Shown here piece by piece: positions 41,459 to 50,688 of a DNA stretch of 64,000 nucleotides. The stretch is from Paraburkholderia sp. PREW-6R. GTDB lineage: Bacteria; Pseudomonadota; Gammaproteobacteria; Burkholderiales; Burkholderiaceae. The DNA lies in assembly GCF_039621805.1 (NCBI RefSeq), contig NZ_CP155074.1:1674001-1738000 (forward strand), in the 5' to 3' direction. Every line of letters begins with the position of its first letter. Position 1 is the first letter of the stretch. Below the pieces are notes generated by a model. It ran no database searches, was not told where the DNA came from, and saw only the letters and a list, made by a program, of their open reading frames with translations. A program made the position numbers and the translations under genes.

Positions 41459-44164
41459 TCATACTGTTCCCGACGCTGCAGAAGCCGGAAAGCCTTCGAC
41501 AGACTTACCCGTGCAATGCGCTATTTCCGCGATGAGTCTATCGGGCGAAACCGGCTTGCTCAAATGCGCGTTGAAGCCCGCTTGCGTGGATCGCAGGCGG
41601 TCTTCGGCTTCTGCGTAGCCTGTCAGCGCGATGGCCGCCATGCGGGAATCCGGCGGTATGTCGCGCTTGACTTCCAGCGCCCTGACCTCGCGCAGCACGT
41701 CGTAACCCTCCTCGCCCGCAAGCACAATGTCGCACAACAGAACCTGCGGCCATTCAGATGTTTCGGTTTCAGCCAACCATTCCAGCGCCTGCGCACCCGA
41801 GGACGCAAGCTGCACCCGTGCGCCATTCGCGCTGAGCACGGCTTCGAGCGCATCGCGCGCCTCTTCCTGATCGTCGATGGCCAGCACAAGCATTTCGTCG
41901 AGCGGCTGGCGACCGCCGACACCCCCGTTCGGCACGACATGCGTTGCCGCCCCCGCCACGGGATGAAGCGGCAGCATCGCGACATACGCAAGCCGCCCAT
42001 GCAGCGGCATGAGCGTAAATCCGCCGCCCGCAGCAGCCAACGACGACTCCAGATGACGCGCGACGGGTTGCGACAGCTCGGCCGGCTCGCCGACCGCACC
42101 GAGCACACTGATCCACGCATGGTTGTTGTGACGCTCGACACGCAGCACGATGCGCTGACCCGGCTGCGTTTGCGCGATCTCGTTGCGGCATAACTCGACG
42201 ATCAGCGGTTGCAACACGCTCGGATCGCCGGTCACGCGCAGATCATTGTCTGCAAGCTCCGCTTGCAAACTCACACCCCGCAACGTGGTGTCGTCGTGCA
42301 ATGCATCAATGACACCCGCGGTCAGTGCAGCCACGCTTACCGATTGCGCAGTCAGCTTGCGCTGCGCATGTTCGAGTTCGCCTTGTTGCCATTGCAGCGA
42401 CCACATCTTCGCATACACACCATCGCGCGAAAGCAATTCGCGGTGGGTTCCTTGCTCCACGACTCTGCCATGCTCCATCACGAGAATCCAGTCGGCATCG
42501 ACCACCGTTGAAAGCCGGTGAGCGATGACGATTGACGTACGACCCTGCGCAAGGCGGGTCAGCTCTGACTGTATTGCGCGCTCAGAACGCGTGTCGAGCG
42601 CCGAGGTCGCTTCGTCGAATACGATGATGCGCGGGTCTTTCAGAATGGCGCGGGCAATCGCGATACGTTGCCGCTCGCCGCCGGAGAGCCGTACACCGCG
42701 CTCGCCGACACGCGTGTCGTAATGATCCGGCAATCGTTCGATGAACTCGTCCAGTTGCGCGGCACGCGCCGCCCGCACCACGTCCGCACGCGTCGCACCC
42801 GGTCGTCCATATGCAATGTTGTAGGCGATCGTCTCGTTGAACAGCACGGTATCCTGCGGCACGATACCAATCGCATCACGCAGGCTTTTCTGCGTGACCT
42901 GGCTGATGTCCTGCCCGTCGATGCGAATCGTACCGCGCCCCGGCTGATAGAGCCGGAACAGGAGTTTGATGATCGTCGACTTGCCCGACCCGCTACCGCC
43001 TACCACCGCGAGCGTCTTGCCGGCATACGCGTGAAAATCGACATCGCGCAGAATCTGGCGGGCGGGATCGTAGCCGAAGTCCACATGCTCGAAGTCGATC
43101 TTCCCCGCTGTTACTACGAGAGGCTTCGCCGCGGGGTCGTCGATATCCTCACCGACACGTCCACGCGTGTCGAGAATCGCAAACATGCGCTCCACATTCA
43201 CCAGTGCGTCGTTCGTCTCGCGAAACACAAAGCCAAGCGTGTTCAACGGCATGCAGATCTGCACGATATAGGCATTGACCAGAATGAGGTCGCCGACGCT
43301 CAGGCTGCCCGCCACCACCTGCTGCGCAGCGAGCAGCATGATGGCCGCAATGCCAAGTGCAATTACCGTGCTCTGCCCGACATGCAACGCAGTCAGAGCG
43401 CGTTGATTCGCGGTTCGTGCGTGAACCCACTTATCGAGCACTTCGCTTAGCCGGCGAGTCTCGGTCTCTTCTGTCGCGAAGTATTTGACGGTATCGTAAT
43501 TGAGCAGACTGTCCACCAGCCTGCCGTCCGACTGCGCTTCGAGCGCGTTGACCGCGCGTTGGAATGCAACGCGCCGCCGTGTGAAGATAAACGTATACGT
43601 CGCGTAGCAGATGAATGTCACTGCGATAGTGATCGTGAACTCGCGCGCGTAATTGCGCACCATGATCGCAATGATCGTGGTGATCTCGAACGCAGTCGGC
43701 ACAATGGTGAAGAGCGCCGTGCCGAGTAGAAAACCAATTCCGTCGGCGCCTTTTTGCACGTCGCGTACGATCGAACCCGTTTCGCGCCGCGCGTGAAATC
43801 GCGCACTCATCCGATGCAGGTGCGAAAAGGTCCGCTCCGTGAAAGCCGCCACTGTGCGCTGCGTGACAATGCTGAACACCACGTCCCGCGCTTCGTTCAA
43901 CGTATCGCCAAGTAGGCGCAATAGCGCATAAGCGAGTATGAGGAAAACGGGGAACAGCGCCTGGGCGAGCGGCCTGCTGAGCTCGTCGACAATATGCTTC
44001 AGCGCAAGCGGAATGAGTACGGTCGAAAGCTTGGCGGCCACCATCAATAACAGTGATAGGAGGGTGGCTTTGCGATAACGCCATACGGCACGCGTCAGAT
44101 CGCCGGCAATCCGGCTCGTCAATCGTACGCGGGGCGGCTGTGCTGGGTTTGGCGTCATATTCAT
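41459..44164 (-). CDS. ABC exporter (ATM1/HMT type) fused to a kinase-ATPase-like region and a receiver domain
   Basis: A 901-residue protein. Residues 25-330 form a six-helix exporter domain. The NBD has Walker A GGSGSGKST (389-397), Q-loop Q437, signature LSGGERQR (493-500), Walker B IIVFDEA (513-519) and H-loop His549. A region at about 605-735 looks like a worn HATPase: DPSVLQPLIVELCRNEIAQT resembles the N box, but G boxes are absent. Residues 757-885 are a complete receiver: acidic pair D764-D765, phosphoacceptor D812 (LLCDIVL), T848 (ALTGY) and K870 (LSKP). The start is uncertain (no clear ribosome site; GTG at 44207-44209 possible). It lies on the opposite strand inside a glycan cluster. 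Confidence 0.88.
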   Translation of the reverse strand: MNMTPNPAQPPRVRLTSRIAGDLTRAVWRYRKATLLSLLLMVAAKLSTVLIPLALKHIVDELSRPLAQALFPVFLILAYALLRLLGDTLNEARDVVFSIVTQRTVAAFTERTFSHLHRMSARFHARRETGSIVRDVQKGADGIGFLLGTALFTIVPTAFEITTIIAIMVRNYAREFTITIAVTFICYATYTFIFTRRRVAFQRAVNALEAQSDGRLVDSLLNYDTVKYFATEETETRRLSEVLDKWVHARTANQRALTALHVGQSTVIALGIAAIMLLAAQQVVAGSLSVGDLILVNAYIVQICMPLNTLGFVFRETNDALVNVERMFAILDTRGRVGEDIDDPAAKPLVVTAGKIDFEHVDFGYDPARQILRDVDFHAYAGKTLAVVGGSGSGKSTIIKLLFRLYQPGRGTIRIDGQDISQVTQKSLRDAIGIVPQDTVLFNETIAYNIAYGRPGATRADVVRAARAAQLDEFIERLPDHYDTRVGERGVRLSGGERQRIAIARAILKDPRIIVFDEATSALDTRSERAIQSELTRLAQGRTSIVIAHRLSTVVDADWILVMEHGRVVEQGTHRELLSRDGVYAKMWSLQWQQGELEHAQRKLTAQSVSVAALTAGVIDALHDDTTLRGVSLQAELADNDLRVTGDPSVLQPLIVELCRNEIAQTQPGQRIVLRVERHNNHAWISVLGAVGEPAELSQPVARHLESSLAAAGGGFTLMPLHGRLAYVAMLPLHPVAGAATHVVPNGGVGGRQPLDEMLVLAIDDQEEARDALEAVLSANGARVQLASSGAQALEWLAETETSEWPQVLLCDIVLAGEEGYDVLREVRALEVKRDIPPDSRMAAIALTGYAEAEDRLRSTQAGFNAHLSKPVSPDRLIAEIAHCTGKSVEGFPASAASGTV

Positions 44165-44571
44165 CGTGAAACAAGGTTTCGGCACGGCCGTCGGCACGGC
44201 GGCGTTCACTGAGCAAGCGTTGCGCCTGCTCGGTCATGGAAATACGACAGACATGCGGTATAACGCGCCACACTCCGCAGCGCCGCCCAGCTCAATCTAT
44301 CGTAGTGCCAAGTATTGATGAAGGCAGGGAGTCAGGCGCGCCATTGTAAAAACAGGGAACGCCACAGCGCTTCTCCGGATAAAAATAAGGGCGCGCCTTC
44401 CAGCTATGCCCCGTGTACAAAGCGCTTGGCGCCTTTCACGGCCCCCGCGCCGCGATTGGCACACCGCATGCTCTGTCGCCACATGTCATCGTCGTTACAG
44501 CAAGCTGGTCTTTCTGCGTGCTCAGAGAAGCGATCATCGACGTCCCCCAAGGCCTTTTTCCAAGGAACCTC
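44165..44571. other. Divergent promoter region of the glycan cluster
   Basis: About 400 bp between the ABC-receiver fusion gene (minus) and the GT4 gene (plus). No gene is supported. It should carry both promoters. I found no strong dyad or -35/-10 pair that I would defend. Confidence 0.5.
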
Positions 44572-45867
44572 ATGAAAATCGCTCTCATCAGTGAACACGC
44601 GTCGCCACTTGCTGCCGCCGGCGGCGTGGACAGCGGAGGACAAAACATCTATGTGGCGAATGTCGCGCGACAACTCGTCGAAATGGGACATCAAGTGGAT
44701 GTCTTCACACGGCGCGATCGCGCGCTGCTCCCACTTATCTCCGAGATGGACGGCGCGCGCGTGATCCATGTGCCTGCGGGACCGCCGAAGCAACTGCCCA
44801 AAGAACAGCTGCTGCCATTCATGGACGAGTTCGCCGCGTTTCTGATCGAGTTCTTCCGGCGGGAGGAGGACCCGTATCAGGTCATGCATGCGAACTTCTT
44901 CATGTCGGGTCTTGCCGCGATGAAAGTGAAGGCCGCGCTGGGCGTTCCGCTTGTCACCACGTTTCATGCGCTTGGGCGCGTGCGGCGAATTCATCAGGGC
45001 GCCGACGATGGTTTTCCGGACGCGCGCTTCGCGATTGAAGACGAACTGGTAGCGCAGTCGGACATCGTCGTTGCCGAATGCCCGCAAGACGAAGCCGATC
45101 TGGTCGAGCATTACGCCGCCGATTCATCGCGTATTCAGATCGTGCCGTGTGGATTCGACGCGGACGAATTCAGGCCAATAGAACGCGCCGCCGCGCGCGA
45201 AGCACTCGGCTGGCACAAGGACGAATTCACAGTGCTACAACTTGGCCGGCTCGTGCAGCGCAAGGGCATCGACAATGTGGTGCGCGGCGTCGGCATCCTG
45301 AAACAGGTGTTCCGGGCGTCGGCTCGACTGTATGTAGTGGGTGGCAACTCCGACGCGCCCAACGAGATAGCCACGCCGGAGATCGCACGGTTGCGCGGCA
45401 TCGCGCGGGAATGCGGAGTCGCCGAGCAGACTGAATTCGTCGGCCGCCGTGGCCGCGCACAGCTACGTTATTTTTACAGCGCCGCCGATGTGTTCGTGAC
45501 CACGCCGTGGTACGAGCCGTTCGGCATTACGCCAGTCGAGGCGATGGCCTGCGGCACGCCTGTCATTGGCGCGGATGTCGGCGGAGTGCGCTATTCAGTC
45601 GTCGACGGCATCACGGGATTCCTGGTGCCGCCGCGCGACCCTGCCGCGCTCGCCTCGCGCCTCGACCAGTTGCGGCGTGATCCCGGTCTCGCGCGGCGCA
45701 TGGGCGAAGCCGGACTGGCCCGTGCCCGCGCGGAGTTCACGTGGCGGGGTGTCGGCGATGCGCTCGCGCAGATCTACGCCCGCGCGGCACGGCTTGTGCC
45801 GGCCCGCATGGACGACGAGGGGACAGCGCTGCCGCAACGCGTCGCGTCGGGTTCGTCGTTTCGCTAG
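44572..45867 (+). CDS. Glycosyltransferase family 4, MshA/sucrose-phosphate-synthase-like
   Basis: A 431-residue GT-B enzyme. The N-terminal donor-loop region GGVDSGGQNIYVANVARQL resembles MshA and sucrose-phosphate synthases. The C-terminal half has QLGRLVQRKGIDNVVR and the E-x7-E motif PFGITPVEAMACGTPVIG. The ATG at 44572 has AAGGA upstream. It opens the long plus-strand run of sugar genes. Together with the PIG-L deacetylase it recalls the MshA/MshB pair of thiol-glycoside synthesis, but the acceptor is unknown. Confidence 0.88.
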   Translation: MKIALISEHASPLAAAGGVDSGGQNIYVANVARQLVEMGHQVDVFTRRDRALLPLISEMDGARVIHVPAGPPKQLPKEQLLPFMDEFAAFLIEFFRREEDPYQVMHANFFMSGLAAMKVKAALGVPLVTTFHALGRVRRIHQGADDGFPDARFAIEDELVAQSDIVVAECPQDEADLVEHYAADSSRIQIVPCGFDADEFRPIERAAAREALGWHKDEFTVLQLGRLVQRKGIDNVVRGVGILKQVFRASARLYVVGGNSDAPNEIATPEIARLRGIARECGVAEQTEFVGRRGRAQLRYFYSAADVFVTTPWYEPFGITPVEAMACGTPVIGADVGGVRYSVVDGITGFLVPPRDPAALASRLDQLRRDPGLARRMGEAGLARARAEFTWRGVGDALAQIYARAARLVPARMDDEGTALPQRVASGSSFR

Positions 45868-45960
45868 ATTCCGCCACGCTTCGCGTATCGACGCCTGGAG
45901 ATCGGGCACTGCCTGCTTGCTGGTGACCTGTCAACGCCGACGTTTTTCGTATGGATAGTC

Positions 45961-46590
45961 ATGATGCGACCCGCTGTGTTTCTCGACAAGGACGGCACGC
46001 TGCTCGACGACGTGCCGTACAACGTCGACCCCGCGCTGATGCGTTTCGCGCCTGGCGCGCGGGAAGCGTTGACGTTACTTGCGACTCAGCCGTTTCAGTT
46101 GTTCATCATCAGCAACCAGTCAGGCGTCGCGCTTGGCAAATTCGAGCACGCGGCGTTGAGCCAGGTCGAAGCGAGATTGCACAGCATGTTTGCGGGATGT
46201 GGCGCGACGTTGAGCGGCATTTACTGGTGTCCGCACCATCCGGATGGCCCCGTCGAGCGTTACCGGGCCGTGTGCGAATGCCGCAAGCCGGCGCCCGGAC
46301 TACTGTTGCGCGCAGCCCATGAGCACAGGATCGATCTGGCCCGAAGCTGGTTTATCGGCGACATTCTCCATGATGTTGAAGCGGGCAACCGCGCCGGTTG
46401 CAAGACGATACTTCTCGACAACGGTCATGAAACCGAGTGGATTGAAGGTGAGTATCGTGTACCCAGCGCTTGCGCAGCCGACCTTGATGAGGCCGCCCGC
46501 ATCGTCGTGCAGAACAGCGGCGTTGCCATTCGCACCGATGTAGTCAATGCGCTTCGCCCCGTACCGACGCGCGAGGAAGCCGCTGAATGA
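45961..46590 (+). CDS. HAD-IIIA phosphatase, D,D-heptose 1,7-bisphosphate phosphatase (GmhB) type
   Basis: A 209-residue HAD phosphatase. The nucleophile is in FLDKDGTLLDD, motif II ISNQSGV, and a GmhB-type zinc site is formed by YWCPHHP and ECRKPAPG with two further cysteines; FIGDILHDVEAGNRAGC is the acid motif IV. It would remove the 7-phosphate from heptose bisphosphate for ADP/GDP-heptose synthesis. The ribosome site is weak; the ATG may be 45961 or 45964. It overlaps the next gene by 4 bp (ATGA). Confidence 0.85.
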   Translation: MMRPAVFLDKDGTLLDDVPYNVDPALMRFAPGAREALTLLATQPFQLFIISNQSGVALGKFEHAALSQVEARLHSMFAGCGATLSGIYWCPHHPDGPVERYRAVCECRKPAPGLLLRAAHEHRIDLARSWFIGDILHDVEAGNRAGCKTILLDNGHETEWIEGEYRVPSACAADLDEAARIVVQNSGVAIRTDVVNALRPVPTREEAAE

Positions 46591-47843
46591 ATGCTCCGCT
46601 TCAGCTTCCGCAACCGACGCTTGCGCACGCGAGGGTATCCGAACCCTCGCTCGCAGTGCAATGGGGCGACGATGTCAGACGGATTCTGTGCGTGCGTCTC
46701 GACAATCTCGGTGACGTGCTGATGACGACACCTGCGCTGCATGCGTTACGACAATCCGCTCCGGATCGTCACATCACACTGCTTGCGTCGCGCAGCGGTG
46801 TGGCGCTCGCGCCGTTTCTCGATGACGTCGACGACGTGATCGAGTACGACGCACCGTGGGTCGCGCATCCGCTGAACGGCACGCGCACGCTCGCCGACGA
46901 TCAGCGGATGCAGGAACGTCTGCGGCGTGGCGGCTTCGACGCCGCCGTGATCTTCACCGTTTATAGCCAAAGCCCATTGCCGGCCGCCATGCTGTGCTAT
47001 CTGGCCGGCATTCCCCGCCGTCTCGCGCACTGCCGCGAGAATCCGTATGCGCTGCTGACAGACTGGCTGCGCGAACCAGAGCCGCAACAGCACACGCGTC
47101 ATGAAGTGCAGCGCCAGCTCGATCTCGTGCGCCACGTTGGCGCGCAGGCAGCGAGCACACGTATGCAATTTCGCGTTGCCGACGCCGACCGGCGCACGCT
47201 GAGGGCGCAGCTCGTGGCGCGCGGCGTCGGTCGCGAGGCGGACTGCATTGTGCTGCATCCCGGCGCAACCGCGGCATCGCGCCGCTATCCGCCGGAGCGC
47301 TTCGGCGCAGTCGCCACGCGGCTCGCGCGCGAAACCGGTGCGTCATTGCTGATCACAGGCAGTTCCAGCGAACGGCCGCTGGTCGAAGCGGTGATCCGCG
47401 CGGCGGCCGCCGATGTCGGCGCGCAATTGCACGACCTGAGCGGCGCGCTCACGCTTGGCGAACTGGCCGCGTTGATCGAAGGGGCGAGCGTGCTCGTGTC
47501 GAACAACAGCGGGCCGGTGCATCTCGCCTCCGCATTGGGCACGCCCGTGGTCGACCTCTACGCGCTGACCAACCCGCAGCACACCCCGTGGCAAACACCG
47601 CACCGCGTGCTCTTTCGCGACGTCCCTTGCCGCTGGTGCTATCGCAGCGTGTGTCCGCAGCAGCATCACGCGTGTCTGCTCGGTGTCACGCCGGACGAGG
47701 TCGTGCACGCTGCGCTTGAATTGCGCGCGTCAATGCAGAAACGCTCAAACGATCCGGCCGATCACGCGCAGACCCTATCCCGCGCCGACGACATCAGTGA
47801 TACCGATTCGCCGCCGCTTGCCGACGAACCTGTCGCTCCCTGA
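46587..47843 (+). CDS. Glycosyltransferase family 9, heptosyltransferase-like
   Basis: A 418-residue GT-B enzyme. It carries CVRLDNLGDVLMTTPALHAL near 33, the HPGATAASRRYPPERFG donor region near 225 and NNSGPVHLASALGTPVVDLY near 300, all typical of ADP-heptose:LPS heptosyltransferases. Four cysteines near 345-358 may bind a metal. Starts in an ATGA overlap with the GmhB-like gene, which fits a heptose donor. Confidence 0.9.
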   Translation: MNAPLQLPQPTLAHARVSEPSLAVQWGDDVRRILCVRLDNLGDVLMTTPALHALRQSAPDRHITLLASRSGVALAPFLDDVDDVIEYDAPWVAHPLNGTRTLADDQRMQERLRRGGFDAAVIFTVYSQSPLPAAMLCYLAGIPRRLAHCRENPYALLTDWLREPEPQQHTRHEVQRQLDLVRHVGAQAASTRMQFRVADADRRTLRAQLVARGVGREADCIVLHPGATAASRRYPPERFGAVATRLARETGASLLITGSSSERPLVEAVIRAAAADVGAQLHDLSGALTLGELAALIEGASVLVSNNSGPVHLASALGTPVVDLYALTNPQHTPWQTPHRVLFRDVPCRWCYRSVCPQQHHACLLGVTPDEVVHAALELRASMQKRSNDPADHAQTLSRADDISDTDSPPLADEPVAP

Positions 47844-47854
47844 ACCCTTTTTCG

Positions 47855-49612
47855 ATGCGAACGTCCATGTACACACTCGGAATCAACGCCGTCTATCACG
47901 ATAGTGCGGCAGCCTTGCTGCAAGATGGCGTGGTGATCGCCGCCGCCGAAGATGAACGCTTCACGCACGTCAAGCACGCGAAGCGACCCGTTCCATTCTC
48001 GACCTGGCAACTGCCGTTCGACGCGATCGACTACTGCCTCAAAGCCGCGGGCATCACGCTCGCCGATGTGGATCACGTCGCCTATTCCTACGACCCGACG
48101 CTTTTCGGCGGTATGCCGAAGCGGCCTGGCGCGACCATCGAGTTGCCGTTCGATCCTGCGAACACCCGTCTGACGGATCCGTCCGCATCGCCGTGGGACC
48201 CGCTTTTCCTGAGCTACATTGCCAACGCCAAAGGCCAATTGCTCGACGGCGCGCCGCATCATCTGAAAAAGCGTTTTCAGGGCGTGGATCGGGACAACGG
48301 CTTCAAATGGCACTTTGTCGATCATCATCTGGCGCACGAGGCAAGTGCGTTTCTCGCCGCGCCGTTCGGGGACACCGCGGTGCTGACCATGGACGGCCGC
48401 GGCGAAGGCGTGACGACGAGTATGGGGCAGTTCGTCGGCGGCGAATACACGCGGCTCAGGCAGGTCGAGCTGCCGCATTCGCTGGGTCTGCTGTACGAGG
48501 CCGTCACGGACTGGCTGGGCTTCCTGCACTCGTCGGACGAGTACAAAGTGATGGCGTTGGCCTCTTACGGCAAGCCGCTTTATGTCGATGTATTCCGCGA
48601 GATCGTTCGCTATCGCAACGACGGGACTTATACCGTCGAGGCGCCGCGTCTCGTCGAGCGCTTTGGGCCGCCCCGCGAGCGCGGCGGCCCGCTCGAGCAG
48701 CGCCATTTCGATATCGCGCATTCGCTGCAAAGCGTGCTCGAAGAGACCGTGTTGCAACTGGCCGGCTGGCTGCATCGGCAAACGGGTCTCAGCAGACTCA
48801 GCATGGCGGGCGGCGTTGCGTTGAACTGCGTGATGAACGCAAAACTGCGCGACCTGGGACCTTTCGACGACGTGTGGGTTCAGCCCGCCGCGGGCGATGC
48901 GGGCACTGCGCTCGGCGCGGCCCTCTGGATCGACTACCGCGAACGCGACGCGCGCGGCGACCGGCAACGCCTCTGGAGCATGGATCACGCGTACCTCGGC
49001 CCGGAGTACAGCGAAGCGGAGATCGAGCAATTCCTGAGCTGGTCGAAAATACCCTACCGCCGTCTTTCCGACATAGCCGCCGACACCGCCGATCTTCTCG
49101 CCGACGGCAAAGTCATCGGCTGGTACCAGGGGCGTACCGAATTCGGACCGCGCGCACTCGGCGCGCGCTCCATCCTAGCGTCACCCGTGGACCCGCAGAT
49201 GCAGGCGAAGCTCAACGAGATCAAGGACCGAGAAGATTTCCGCCCGGTTGCGCCCGTCGTGATGGAAGAACATGCGAACGAATGGTTTGTCGACGGCAAG
49301 GTCGCGCCATTCATGCTGTTCGTGTTCGACGTGCGCGAGGAAAAGGCCGAGCGCATTCCGGCCGTGCGCCACGTGGACGGAACGGCGCGCGTACAGACCG
49401 TCAACCGCTCGCAGCATGCGCTGTATTACGACCTGCTGGACGCGTTCCGGCGACGCACCGGCGTACCGATTCTGGTCAATACGTCGTTCAACACGCGTGG
49501 TGAGCCGATGGTGAATTCGCCGCGCGATGCGGTCGAATCGTTCTGGACGTCGCCGCTCGACGCACTCGTGATCGGCCCGTTCCTCGTCGAGAAAGTAGGA
49601 GCGCGCGCATGA
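47855..49612 (+). CDS. Carbamoyltransferase, NodU/CmcH/TobZ family
   Basis: A 585-residue enzyme that transfers carbamoyl from carbamoyl phosphate, through carbamoyl-adenylate, to a hydroxyl of a sugar or natural product. The N-terminal Kae1-like domain opens TLGINAVYHDSAAALLQDG and has the metal-binding VDHHLAHEASAF. The C-terminal YrdC-unlike domain has GWYQGRTEFGPRALGARSIL and NTSFNTRGEPMV. The start may be 47855 or the ATG 12 bp later; neither has a good ribosome site. It implies the final glycan is O-carbamoylated. Confidence 0.93.
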   Translation: MRTSMYTLGINAVYHDSAAALLQDGVVIAAAEDERFTHVKHAKRPVPFSTWQLPFDAIDYCLKAAGITLADVDHVAYSYDPTLFGGMPKRPGATIELPFDPANTRLTDPSASPWDPLFLSYIANAKGQLLDGAPHHLKKRFQGVDRDNGFKWHFVDHHLAHEASAFLAAPFGDTAVLTMDGRGEGVTTSMGQFVGGEYTRLRQVELPHSLGLLYEAVTDWLGFLHSSDEYKVMALASYGKPLYVDVFREIVRYRNDGTYTVEAPRLVERFGPPRERGGPLEQRHFDIAHSLQSVLEETVLQLAGWLHRQTGLSRLSMAGGVALNCVMNAKLRDLGPFDDVWVQPAAGDAGTALGAALWIDYRERDARGDRQRLWSMDHAYLGPEYSEAEIEQFLSWSKIPYRRLSDIAADTADLLADGKVIGWYQGRTEFGPRALGARSILASPVDPQMQAKLNEIKDREDFRPVAPVVMEEHANEWFVDGKVAPFMLFVFDVREEKAERIPAVRHVDGTARVQTVNRSQHALYYDLLDAFRRRTGVPILVNTSFNTRGEPMVNSPRDAVESFWTSPLDALVIGPFLVEKVGARA

Positions 49613-50688
49613 GTTCGCTGACGCCGGCTCCAATCGACATGGGCGGCGGCCTCACCAATCCGTCAGCCGTTGACGAGCCCGTTGCCGCGGGCTTTCCTGG
49701 GGCGCTGCTTGCGCACCTGGATGTCGCCGTGGTCGTGCCGACTTACCGCCGCCCTTCGATGCTCGCGGCGTGTCTGGCCGCGCTGTGCGAGCAGGACTTC
49801 CCGCCGGATCGATACGAGATCGTGGTCTGCGACGACGGACCTGACGACGCGACACGAGCGTGCGTCGAGCGTTTTGCACGCTCGCAGGCGGAGCGAGGTC
49901 TTGCGGTGCGCTACGTACCGGTTACCCGGACGCAAGGTCCGGCCGGCGCGCGCAATGCGGGCTGGCGCGAGGCGCGTGCGCCCGTCATTGCCTTTACCGA
50001 CGACGATACGCTCCCCGATCCGCACTGGCTGACCGCCGGCGTCGAAGCCCTGGCGCGAGGCGCGGCAGCCGCCACGGGTGCGATCGTCGTGCCGCTGCCG
50101 CCCACGCCGACCGATTACGAGGCGGACGCAAGCGGCCTGGAACGCGCCGAATTCGCCACGGCGAACGCGTTCGTCGCTCGCTCGTTTCTCGTCACGACGG
50201 GTGGCTTCGACGAACGCTTTACTTCCGCATGGCGCGAAGACTCCGACCTGCAGTTCACGCTGATGCAGGCGGGCGGCGAGATCGTCCGCGCGCCTGACGC
50301 CGTGGTGGTGCATCCCGTGCGGCCCGCGCATTGGGGCGTGAGCATTGCGCAACAGAAGAAGAGCCAGTTCGACGCGCTGCTCTACAAGAAACACCCCGAA
50401 CTCTTCAAGACGAGAATCCGCTCGACGCCACCGCTGCTCTACTACGCGATTCTGTGCGCGGCGCTGATCATGTTGATCGGGGCTTCCGTGGGCGACACGG
50501 CCACGGCGCTCACCGCGCTGATTGCATGGCTGGGTTTGACCGGCTACTTCTGCATGATCCGTTTGCGGGGCCGCGATCACGGCATACGACACATCGCCGA
50601 AATGGCGTGGACGTCGATTCCGATTCCGTTTCTTTCGATCTTCTGGCGGCTTTATGGCGCCTTCCGTTTCAGGGTGTTCTTTCTATGA
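49609..50688 (+). CDS. Glycosyltransferase family 2 with C-terminal membrane anchor
   Basis: A 359-residue GT2 enzyme: VAVVVPTYRRPSMLAACLAA, CDDGPDD for the nucleotide and FTDDDTLPDPHW for the metal, then an acceptor region with WREDSDLQFTLMQAGG. Two hydrophobic helices near 280-325 anchor it to the inner membrane. Starts in an ATGA overlap with the carbamoyltransferase gene and ends in another with the next gene, so the genes are translationally coupled. Confidence 0.88.
   Translation: MSSLTPAPIDMGGGLTNPSAVDEPVAAGFPGALLAHLDVAVVVPTYRRPSMLAACLAALCEQDFPPDRYEIVVCDDGPDDATRACVERFARSQAERGLAVRYVPVTRTQGPAGARNAGWREARAPVIAFTDDDTLPDPHWLTAGVEALARGAAAATGAIVVPLPPTPTDYEADASGLERAEFATANAFVARSFLVTTGGFDERFTSAWREDSDLQFTLMQAGGEIVRAPDAVVVHPVRPAHWGVSIAQQKKSQFDALLYKKHPELFKTRIRSTPPLLYYAILCAALIMLIGASVGDTATALTALIAWLGLTGYFCMIRLRGRDHGIRHIAEMAWTSIPIPFLSIFWRLYGAFRFRVFFL

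Noticed and set aside
44413..44571. 53-residue N-terminal extension of the GT4 glycosyltransferase
   Set aside because: The GT-B fold starts with MKIALISEH at 44572, which has AAGGA just upstream; the extension has no homology-like pattern.
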